Source: Sisyra terminalis (Eukaryota > Arthropoda > Insecta > Neuroptera > Sisyridae). From it: a DNA stretch of 64,000 nucleotides. The notes beneath the pieces were generated by a model that was not told the origin of the DNA, ran no database searches, and saw nothing but the letters and a program-made list of their open reading frames with translations. Shown here in pieces: positions 1 to 12,300 of the stretch. Each line of letters begins with the position of its first letter. Positions within the stretch are counted from its first letter, which is position 1. The stretch is taken from positions 10,623,689 through 10,687,688 of the forward strand of contig OY292274.1 of the NCBI GenBank assembly GCA_958496175.1, written 5' to 3'. A program made the position numbers and the translations under genes.

Positions 1-300
1 CATTTTTTTTGCGTACAATTGTAAATATACTTTTAATAAATTCAAAAATTGTGATAACATTTAATTTAACAACCGACTCGGTTGACAATCATGAGCATTT
101 TTTTAACAATTGGCAAGTGGATGAATCACATGAAACAATTAACACAAACTTAGATAATCACCAAACGCCAACTAATCGACCAGAGTTGTTGAACTTCGCA
201 GAAAATGGAAGCAAATCAAATAATTTTCAAAAAACTTCTTTCAGTTCGTTATTTACTACAAGTTACGAAACAAGCACATTAAAAGACTACACTTGTGAAG
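1..300 (+). CDS. N-terminal exon of the receptor phosphatase (truncated by window edge)
   Basis: An open frame runs from the window edge to a donor at 301 (G|GTAATG) that breaks in phase 1, exactly the phase needed by the next exon at 3634 and shared by all the FN3 exons. The encoded stretch is polar and rich in Asn, Thr and Ser, with no FN3 pattern, and would be an extracellular spacer before the first FN3 unit. No ATG or acceptor is visible, so the exon starts upstream of the window. Its assignment rests on phase and position only. Confidence 0.45.
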
Positions 301-3300
301 GTAATGATACTGAAAATTTGAATTTTAAGTGCATGGGTCATTTCCGAATTATTCAAATGGCAAAATAAAAATTAAATGAAGTTTTACACCAAAGGGCCCT
401 CGCCAGATAAGAAGGTCTAAAATGCCCCATTGCAATCAGGCTAATTTTTTTTCTGAAAATACCTTACAGTATGGACAACATCTCAGCCAGGTTTCAACTC
501 TAAAATATGACGCGTTTTTGTGTTAAAAAAAAATTGTTTTCAAAATCATTAATCTCGGAAACTGTTTGATAATACCAAAAAAAGTGCTTATGAGTTACAA
601 GATATCACTAAGTAGTACTCCGAGAAAAATTCGTTCATGAATCAAATCGATCGATCATTGTTAAAAATCCGATTTATTTTTTCAAAATTTTTTTTTATAT
701 CAAAATCGTTTGGTACACCTTGGTTTTTTTTTTCTATATAATCTTCGATCATCATTGTACAATACATATTTTTTTCAGATTCTTAAAAATATTAGACAAG
801 AGTTAAAAAAAAGAAGTATTCGTTAAACTTTTTTTGTGTGCCAAAATCTTTTAGTACCATCACGTATTTTTTTGTACATCATCCCCAACATTTTTGGTCA
901 TCATTGTGTATCAGCTTACTAAATATAATTTTTTCGTATTTTTAAAAATGTTAGATAATAGTTAGAAAAATTAAACGTATTTTTTAATTCAGATTTTCAG
1001 CACTTACGTACATAGTTTTTTTTCCAAAGTAATTGTTAAATGAAATATAAATATTTTAATGTTACTTAAAAAATATATAAAATAAATGTTGATGACTAAG
1101 GGGATGAACAATTACTTCAGAAAGTACGTAAGTGCTGAAAATCTGAATTAAAAAATACGTTTAATTTTTCTAACTATTATCGAACGTTTTTAAAAGGACG
1201 AAAAAATTATATTTAGTAAACTGAGACAAGGGAATGATGTACAAAAAATTACGTGATGCTACTAAAAGATTTTAGCACAGAAAAAAATGTTTAAAGAATA
1301 TTTTTTTTAACTATAGTCTAATATTTTTAAGAATCTGAAAAAAATATGTATTGTAGAATGATGATAGAGGATTATATAGAAAAAAAAAAACTAAGATATA
1401 CCAAACGATTTTGGCACAAAAAAAATTTTTGAAAAAATAAATCGTATTTTTAACAATGATCGATCGATCTGATTCATGAACGAATTTTTCTCGGAGTACT
1501 ACTTAGTGATATCTTGAAACTCATAAGCACTTTTTTCGGTATTACAAACAGTTTCAGAGAATATTGAATTTTAAAAAAAAAATATTTTAATTTTTTAAAC
1601 TAAAACGCGGCATATTTTAGATTTGAAACTTGGCTGAGATGTTGTCCATACTGTAAGGTATTTTCAAAAAAAAAAAATAGCCCGATTGCAATGGGGGCAT
1701 TTTAGACCATCTTATCTGGCGAGGGCCTTTGTTCTGATTAGTAAATAACTACAAAATTAGGTCTAACATAGGTCTAAATGTTTTGACCAAAATGTTCTGG
1801 TTTAATATTCAACACATAATCTTGAAATTTGTTTTGACTTAATTATCCACTTTAATAATTACGGGCTTTTAAAACTATCGAGACAACCTTGTTTTCAGTG
1901 AAGTTTCTATATTTCCTATTAAACATGATTTTTCTATCATTTACAATTATGATGTTTCAATGATTGTTTTTAACTTTCAATCTTCAAAGGACAATAAATC
2001 GAAAACTTCTTTCAGACAGTCGATAAATTGTTGGAAATTATTCAAAACACAATTTTTGTGTTTTCAAGGGACTTTTAGAAGTACACAAACTACGAAAAGA
2101 TTTGTGTTAATAAAGTTTGCGAATAATATTGATAAGAATAGTGGCGAGGTTAAATAGAAAATTCGAAATCGGATTTTCGAAGTTAGTGCAAAATTTAAGT
2201 TTCCCTGAATCCAGACGAAGCGATTTTTCGAAACTGTTCTATCTTTATATTTATTCAAGTCTACATCTGTACGAAATATCTTAAGTATTTTTCTTTGGAA
2301 ACACTTACATTATACAATGATTCTTATAATTTATACCAGAACATTTTCTTTATTGTATCAATTCAAGTTTAAATAAATATTTTATCAAACACGTTCGTTT
2401 GTTATTGTAATACATTTGATTCATATTTATCATTGTTTTTGATAACATATAAATGGTTAGTGCTTTATTAACAATGAATAGTTAGTATATTAGACTTAAA
2501 ATGTCATTTTTGTGTTCAGTAATAATATTAGACACGATTTAGAGACTCTTTTGATAGATATTTCATATCAAATGAAGAGCAAAAATTTACTGTGCAATAA
2601 ATGTCGATTCTAGCAATCATTTGTGGTCGGAATATATTACATTTAAGTCGTTAAAATAATATCAAATAAGACAGAATGAGCCATTATACTTTATATAATA
2701 ATGAAAAATTGACATTTTTTAAAGTTAATCATCCTCTATTGTTATCAACTCGATTATTTTCCATTTATTGAAATAATATAAACAAAATACTACTTGAACA
2801 AACCAACAATTAGCAATCAAAACTTAGTAATACTAAATTTTTCTTTCACCCACGTTTGAAATAGATTTTCCTTATATAATATATAGTTAATCTTGAGGAA
2901 AACTGCTCCAGCATTCTATTTTTTTCAAATACTTTATAGCTGTTATCGAAAAGTTAACAATTTCTGCGATGTTTTCTATGAACGTGATATAGAAATTATT
3001 GCAAATTAAAAAACCTCTGATATGATAACATAATATTCACCACTTTTTAAATTGATATTTTACATTTTTAAATATTGCACCTATAACTCTTTTATTTTCC
3101 CTAAAAGCTTTTAGTATCAGTTATTGTGGCATAAATGACCCATTTTAAATATTTACAACTCCAAATATAAAGCATATTTAGGAAGCTCTTCATAGAAAGT
3201 AACTTGTCAAAGATTTTTTTAAGTAACTTGAAAAGTACCATTATTTTAATTTATAATTAGTAATAGTTGTTATATACTTAATGTATTATATATGGAATTT

Positions 3301-6300
3301 GTTTTAAATACTGTCCTGATAATGTCTCGTTTACATTGGAAATGGGCTGTTTACATTTATTAAAAATTGATAACAATATGAGTACATGTGCTCTATTTTC
3401 GACGTTTTAATTATTTTTTTGTGAAACCATTAACGTTATCGTTTAATCAGATATTTTAATATAAGACAACACCACTTAAAAATTGATTTTTTACATTTTT
3501 ATCATACAATCATCTTTTTTCACTTATAAAATCAGAGCTAGATAATAATGAAAACTGATGATTTGACTACATTATTTTTTCCACAAAATATATGAAAATG
3601 TTCTATTTAATGATTAAAATTAATTATTTTAAGATTCCCTTACAATTGATAATGTTCAAATAATTCCAAAGTCTGAAAGTTTGTATGTGTCATGGAATAC
3701 ATCAAATCCATCTTGCATTTCCAAATATGAAGTAGATTGGTTCATCGAAGATCAAAGCTCTAAAATATTTAGAGCTCTTACCAATGAAACGAACATTACA
3801 ATTTTATCATTACAATTTTGTACTGTTTATATCGTCAGTATTATTCCAATAACGTTACAAGATGCTGAAGGTCCAATAAAAACTGTTAAAGCTGAAACAA
3901 CATTAGAAGGCAGTAAGCGTACAGTTAATAGTTTTATCAAAAATATTCTTTCTAAAGCTAAAGTTATATTTCAGAAAAAATTGCTGTGGAACAATTCGAT
4001 GTAGTTAGCTATACACAACAGTCGATTCATTTAACATGGATTGTAAAACCAAAATGCAGTATGGTTAAAAACTATTTGCTCTCGTGGATATCTTCAAACC
4101 AAACACAGTCGAAAGTTCTTGATCCAGGAGTTGAAGATTATATTATCGCAGATTTAAAACCATGCACGCATTTTGAATTGATGCTATCTGTGAATGATAT
4201 TGACAATAAAGTCCTAGCTACTAGAACAATAGTAGCACATACTGAAAACGATGGTACTATATGTAATTGTATTATATTAGTTTGGAAAAAAAAGAAATCC
4301 TTTCATCGATTATATCATGGCTTTATTTTCAGAAACATCAAGACCATTCTGTAAATTCAAATAAGAATGCAATGAATCTATAATAATTTGTATGATATCC
4401 ATATACTTCACTATCTCATTTCAATAAGAAATGTCCTCTTTTTTTTGAAAACTAATTTTTTGTTTATTGAAAAATAATTGTTTAAAAAAATTGGATCCGA
4501 AACTACAATAGAAGCATATTCTAATTTAGATTGAAGTAAATAATAAAAATAGAAAAATTAAAGTTAAAGTTAAATATTTCTCTCTGTTTTACTTCATTTA
4601 TTTACAGTTGCGCATTTATTCTGTAAAGCACACTTTCTCTTGATTAATTTTCAATTATAAAAAATTATAAATATGAAGGATAACCTGGAATGACTTTTGT
4701 TATATGTAGTTTGCAAGGATAAATAAAACTACAGTCCAGTTTAATTCACTTATGGTATAATAATGTCACGAAAGTCAACTAATAAAAACTGGATTTCTTT
4801 TACTCCATCCTAATATTTTGTAAGAAAAATTTATTTCTAACGCTGTTCTCGTAGCTCCAGGATACGTAAAAATGTGGGTGGAATCCGAAAAAGAATCGCT
4901 TATTATTTTCTGGAACAAACCAATCGAAGGAGCAACTTGTGTCTTAAACTATTTAATTACCGTTTACCAATCAGATGGTATTAAATCAGATAGTTTTTGT
5001 TCCGAAACTGACGAAAGTTGTAAAATAATAGACACACAAAATATGCCCATTATAAAAGCAGAAGATTCAAACTCCTTTTCATGTACGATCGATTCTCTCG
5101 AGCCTTGCACCAAATATACAATTTCTATACAAGCTAGAGGCACGGAAAACACACTTGGACCTTCTACAACTAAAATAGTAGAACTTTTAGAAGAAGGTAA
5201 TATACATTGCAAATGTAAAAGAAAAAACTAATTGCCTTTTTTAGATTTGCCAGCTGTTGAAAATGTTACCATTATTCCATATCCTGATAAATTGTTAATG
5301 CTTTGGGAACCACCATCCAATGCACATCAATGTGTTGCCAAATACAATGTAAAATGCAGCCATGATAACTATAATTTTGAGGCAACAACAATTAATACAC
5401 AAATTTGGATCGAATTTCTAGAACCATGTACAAATTATGATATATTGATAACGCCGATATCAAAAAATAATGTATTTGGAGAACCTTATCTAACAAGTGA
5501 AGAAACTTTAGAAGAAGGTTTTAATGCTTATTTGTATTTTATATCTTTTTAAAAATTACGTTTTTCAGATCCAAGTCAAGTAACTGATTTAATTGGATGG
5601 TCAAATGAAACTGGAACCATTGAATTACAATGGTCGAAACCCCTGATTGCATCGGCTTGTGTGACACAATATCGCATTTATAATGCATCGTATACAATAC
5701 TAACAGTTGAGCCCAATATTGTATTTTATGGTTTAGAACCATGTAAAACTTATAACTATTCTGTTGAACCATTAACAAAAAATGCAACACAAGGACCTCC
5801 TAACATTGTCATAGTTTCAGTTAAAGCCGAAGGTAAAAACTTAAATAGTTAATATTTCATTTTTTTGACCTTTTATCTTTGATGCATACTTCGATTGTCA
5901 AGTGATTTTTTGAATTGGTCATCAATTAATAATCTTAGATCTTAACAAATGGTCTTTGGTATCGAATGTGAGCTGATAATCGTGATATGTCGTCTTTGAT
6001 AGTACGTCAAAAATCCTACGGATAATATTGAGGTAACAAATTTAGAAATAAATTTTTATTCATCAATTTTCTTTTTTAGATCCTTCAGAACCAATTTTGA
6101 TTACAAAACAACGAGAGACAAATTATTTTGTATTACGTTTTAGAGTGGCAGATGACAATAATGATTGTCCACTGTTGGAAGCACGAACTGTGTGTAATAT
6201 TTCTCTTTTGAGAAATGATTCCTTGAAGGATTGGATGATCCTAAGTGGCGAAGGAATATATTTATTTGGTTCCTACTCACCTATCACTTTTGATGTATCT

Positions 6301-9300
6301 GTAGAAAAGTTATCACCCTACACCCGATACATATGCCGGACAGTATTAATAAATGTGGCAGGTGAATCTAAAGAAAACATACAAGTTATGGATACTCTTG
6401 AAGATGGTAATGTATAGTTTTAATGTGAAAATGAATTCTTCACTTTTTATTGGTTTTTATAAAAATCAGTACCATCTCCACCAACGTTAAGTGATTATTA
6501 TGAAAGTGGAACAAATTGGATATCACTGTATTGGACGAATCCACAAATGGTACCAGGAAACCCAATAAAAAACAATATTCAAATAAAGGAAATAGAACGA
6601 TTATATTTTATTCCTGCTAATTGTTCTTATATGCTCTTCACTAATAACACGATGGTAGACTTTTTAATAACAACCTGGAATATAACAAATTTAACAGCAT
6701 TTAGCTTATATTCGTTCAAAGTTCGCTCATCAACAGCAGTAGGATGGAGTGATTATAGTAACGTTTTAACAGCTAGAACTTTACCATATGGCGAGTAAAA
6801 TTATCTGAATCTCCATCAGTAAAATTCACTTTAATATTAGATGAAGAAAAAAAGAAAGATTTTTTGTTATCCCATTAATTGTATTCAATCGTTTAAATTT
6901 CAATTGCCACCATTTTTTTCGAATACTCATTGTCATTTAATAACAATTTCTTTGTGCCATGTTTCTATTTGCTTTTAACTCTTAGGTAGATAAACACAAA
7001 GCAGAACTTTCCAGATCGGTAACCTTTGGCACCCTTCGGCTAATAACCTTTAATTGTTTGGCATTCTCGAATGGGGCCCATTTCTCATTAATACCTGCCT
7101 TATTTTTAAGAAAGTTTTCAATTTGATCCTGATCATCCTGATACATAAATAAAAATACGTGGGAAATTGATCCAATTAGCTCCCAAACTTGATGGTTTAA
7201 ATCTGTTTAATGTTCAATTTTCGGATTCACTGATATTCTTCTGCGATAGTTATACCTACGATAAATGTACTTCAAGCATCAATACACAGATTAACGACAA
7301 TACAGGATCAGAAACTGTAAACAATAGAGTAGTTGAAACATACAAATTCGTTGAAATTTCATTTTTTTTTTAATTTCACTAGGAGTTTATGATACGATGA
7401 AATTATTCAAATCTGTATGTCCTGAATGTAATGACTTACTACCATATAACGAATCTTTTTTAAATTAAAAGATTAGCTCCCTACAGTCTTTTTTGAAAAG
7501 TCTTTGGCGTTAAAAATATTTATTGTTTTATTGCTCTTTCTTTCTTAATTTCACATATTTGTGGTATTTACTTACACATCTAATTTACTTACATATACCT
7601 ACTAGGGTGTTTTTTTTTTTGGGACTATTTTTTATGCTCCATGCCGAAATTTTGTTGGAAATACTTCAAAAAAAATTCCCTGAAAGTTTGAGCTCTTAAT
7701 ATTAACATTAAGTACTCGCTCACTGCGTGTGAATATTTTCCATTTAAAATACACGTAAACTTTGATTTTTTTTTTAAATTTTTCAAGTTTTTCAATTTTT
7801 CAAATTTTTTAATTTTTCAAAGTTGGGTTTTTTTTACAATTGTATGCTCTACAAAAATGTCTATTTTTAATAAGAAATAAAAAAAATTATTTCTAAAAAT
7901 TTTATAATAAGAGAAATTCAAGGCTCAATATCTCGAGAAATATCGATCTTAGCAATTTGGTTTTCTGGAACTTTTTTGTAGGAAATTACATTTTCTATAA
8001 ATTTGATTTTTACATTTTTTCTGTAGGTCTTGTAATTCATGAGTTACTGAGAGAAAAACGAGAAATCTATGAAAAATCTAGGTTTAGTGACCCGTACTAC
8101 CCCGCCCGTGTAAATTACGATTTTGCCGCAATAGGCACTTTTGTAGAGCATACAATTGTAAAAAAATCCCGATTTTGAACGAGGCGATACCATAAAATGC
8201 CGCTGAACTATAAAAATTTAAAAAAAAATCAAAGTTTACGTGTATTTTAAATGGAAAATATTCACACGCAGTGAGTACTTAATATTAATATTAAGAGCTC
8301 AAACTTTCAGGGATTTTTTTTTGAATTATTTCCAATAAAATTTCGGCATGGAAGCAAAAAAAAAGATAGTCCCAAAAAAAAAAAAAACACCCGAATACCT
8401 ACATGTTTCTTTCGTTGGGTATATATAATTTTTTTTGGATAATTACTCATCAAGCAAAAATATGCATACCATAATTTCTATCGAGTTTTCTTTAGATACT
8501 CAAAACACTTTTTCTCGTAAAATGCAGTCGTCTTTAAGTTGAGGGGAATAAAACTTAATTGGTACATCATTTAACGTGATCAATTTTGTTTATACTCCGA
8601 TTATAATCTTTTATCTTTTATTTTTTCTCAATTTATCGAGAGTTTGCGTCTAATGACTCTAACACATTGTTCTGAGACACTTCAGTCATGATAACAAGAT
8701 TTGAAGGTGCAGGTTCTGCATTGATCTTCAACTTCTAACCTTTGTTGTAGACAATTTGAAAATTTAAAAGTATTCTTAAAGTGAATTTTTCATGGTGCAG
8801 CTATTACTTTAGAATGAACAAAAAATAAATTATGATGTTATTTTATTCGTATCTTTTAGTTTCAAACACAGTTGCAAACTTAGATTACCAATGGGACAAT
8901 TTTGATTTACTTAACTATAATGTGAAAGCAAGCATCTCATGGACTCGCCCATGCTTTACAAACGGGATTTTTCGAAACTATAAAGTCGTAACTATTGGAA
9001 CTCGTCAAAACTATCCTGACGACTTTCGAGAGGATGTGATTCTAAACGATACAATGACGACATATTCTGTAACAAAAATTCGTCCGGAATACCATTATGA
9101 AATCTATGTATTTGTTAATGTCGCTAATGTGACCACGCATCCTTTGCAAAGCATGGTCAACTTTAATGGACCTGCTGGAAGTAAATTCCAAACGAAATAC
9201 AATTTTATTCTCAATAATTACTTTTCTTTTTAGTACCGCCCCCTTCTTCTTTGGTTCTATCGACCCCAACACCAGTGTCTTCAAAACCAACGAATGAAGT

Positions 9301-12300
9301 CTTAATCATGATACCGAATGATTTATTTAGTTATGCAATGGGAGATATAATTTATTATGCTGTGATGGTGGCAGAAAAAGGCTTTGAAGGAACGCCAAAA
9401 TATGGAGTTCTCAATAGTAGTGTTGAGTGGCCAAATGTCTCTGGATGGTATGAAGTTCAAAAGTTCACATCAATTTATCCATATCAAACAACAAAAGAAC
9501 GATGGTGTCCTTTTTCAGATAATTGTATGTAAAAGTAATACATATAAAAGAATTAATCCACGAGTGGTCGCTATGTAAATTTTTATGTCCCCGTGAAAAA
9601 AAATAAATAATTCGAGCATACAATGATAAGACTTATTAACGGAATCTCTTGTCACGTTTTCGATTTTCATCCACCGTTCTATTTCTTAGCCGTAGTTTTG
9701 GAAATAAAGGTTATCTTACCGAACCCGAACAATAGGTATATTGTTTCAATAAAAAAAAATCGAAGCTTTACAACTGAAGTAAAAGTTCATGTCTGACTCC
9801 TCCAGGAAAAAAGGATATCGAAAAAAAAGATATAGCGATCATTCGTAAATTAAACGCCAGAAAATAGTTATAACGAAACAATGTTCGATAAGATTCTTTA
9901 ACGAATTATATTGATCATTGTTTAAATGAGTCATTTCAAAAAAAAGTAAATTTAATTGCAAAAGTTGTTTTCACAAACGATGAAAAAGTTTGCTACTTAA
10001 TTTCATATAAATGTACCTCCTAGAAAAGCTGGGCCAGTACCAGTTTTGCCTTCCCTACCTTAATAAGAACATTTTAAAATCGTCATATTGATGCTTTCAA
10101 AAATTGATAAGTAATCATTTTTTAGTTAATAAAATTTACAAAATGGATTGCCAAAAATGGATTTAGAAAATTAAAAAAGAAAATGCATAGATATAAAAAA
10201 ACAAAAGCAAAAGTTGTTATCACAAACAACTTTTGCAATCAAACTTACAAATTATCAGCATATTTTTAATAAATATTCCCGATTTCTTTTATGCTACGAT
10301 ATTGATTTTATGTTTGAAATAAAATTAAACATTTCAGGTAATTCTAACACATATACAATGTGGGTAAGTTATACAATTGGAAATGAGTCTTGTACATCTT
10401 CAACAACCTCACGCTATTGTAATGGATTGTTACGGGCGGGTACAAACTACTGTGTTTGGATTCGTGGTTTTACATCCCATGGATACCGTGATTCTAAATC
10501 TACTTCTTTCACAACCAGTATGTACCCTTTTACTGAAAATATAAGAAATTCATTGGTTTATTCCAATTTTTGTTAAACAGAAACTTTATTACCAATGAGT
10601 CTAATTCTTGGACTAGTTATAGCAATTTTGATAATGGGAGGATTATTTATGTTGTTTATTTATTTGAGGAAAAGAGGAAATTCGATACATTGGTCAGTTA
10701 AAATCAATTATTTTATCTCTAAATTTTTCACACAATTTATAATATCTAGGTCTAAGAAACTATGTTCTTGGAATGATCAGAATGCACACCCACCTGCTGT
10801 TTCTGTGCAAAACTTTCCAAACCACTATAAATCTTTAACTCAAAATCCCAATCAGCTACAGAATGAATATTTACTATTAGCAACAGCAAGTGACAGCATT
10901 GCAATGCCTACCTATACAGCTGAACTGCCGCATAATAGAATCAAAAATCGATATCCAGATATAAAACCATGTAATATATGAATTATTGATTGAAAAAGAA
11001 TATAACAATTATAAACTATATAATCCAATTTTTGTAAAATATTTTAGATGATGCGACTAGAGTTAAGTTACGAGTGGTTCCTGATGAATTTTCTGACTAT
11101 ATAAATGCATCGTATATTAAAGTAAGTTTACTAAGGAATAGCAGTATAGTAGTCATTTATATAATTCTCTATATAAAAATTTACGCAATTTCTTAAGTAT
11201 TCATCATTTATTAAATTTCTTCAACTCTGACATAGCGATTTGGACTAAAGTAAAAGTGAAAAAGATTGATTGGCAATCAAAATACATTAAAATTATTAAA
11301 CTTTGTTGTACTATATTATTCGCCTTTTTATTACTTCTCTCCCACACATAATTTGGACTGTAATATTTAAATATACTTTGACTTCACACGAATGAATGGA
11401 TTGATTAAAATCAGCAAAAAATCCTAAATAACTCAATATTTTTGTTTATTATTTACAATTTTAGGGATTTCATGACGATATTGAATATATAGCTACCCAA
11501 GGTCCCAAAGAAGGAACAGTTAGTGATTTTTGGCAAATGGTTTATGAAAATGAAGTGAGACAAATTGTAATGGTTACACAATTACGAGAAAAAGGAAAGG
11601 TAGGAAATGAAAAAAATAGTTTGCCTAAAATTTTTATTTTTTTTGGCACATTTTTAGTTGAAATGTTACAAATATTATCCTGAAGACAGCGAGCCTCTTC
11701 ATTGTGATAATGGTATAATATTAGTGTGCCAAAGCCATGAAGTCAGAAGGTCATTTATAATTCGGTACATCAAACTAAAATATGTAAGTTTTGAAAATAT
11801 AAGTACGTTTTTTTTATGGACACTTTAAATTTCAGAATAAAAATGAAAAATATATCAAACATTTACAATTTCTGGAATGGCCTGATTTTGGTGTTCCAGA
11901 GACTACGGATGCCATGTTACAACTATGTCGCGAAATTCGATTAACGCAAGCTCAGAATTATGGAACAGTTGTAGTTCATTGCAGGTAACATTTAATATAA
12001 AAAAAAATATGCGGACCTATTTACTTTTAAGTAATATATAATTTGTAAGAAAACAAAGAAATGAAACGTTCTTCTATGGATTGTTGAATCATATTCAAAG
12101 AACTAGTCAAATTAACAGGAAGTTTTGAAAATATAATTCATAAATGTTTAATATACTTACCATACTCACCTATTTATATTTCTCAAGATAATTAAGGTTT
12201 TTCTTTCGTCCAACAGTACAAAATCAACTCTGTTTTTATTTTCACACCATTCAGCTACTGAATTACATATAGAGTGATTTTAAATTTATCTATTGCAACA

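Noticed and set aside
7180..7373. Possible extra exon of the phosphatase after CCAATTAG
   Set aside because: The acceptor phase fits, but no phase-1 donor with a good consensus follows, and the peptide has no FN3 pattern.
9042..9290. Minus-strand ORF over phosphatase exons
   Set aside because: It is a shadow of the coding exon 8860-9180.
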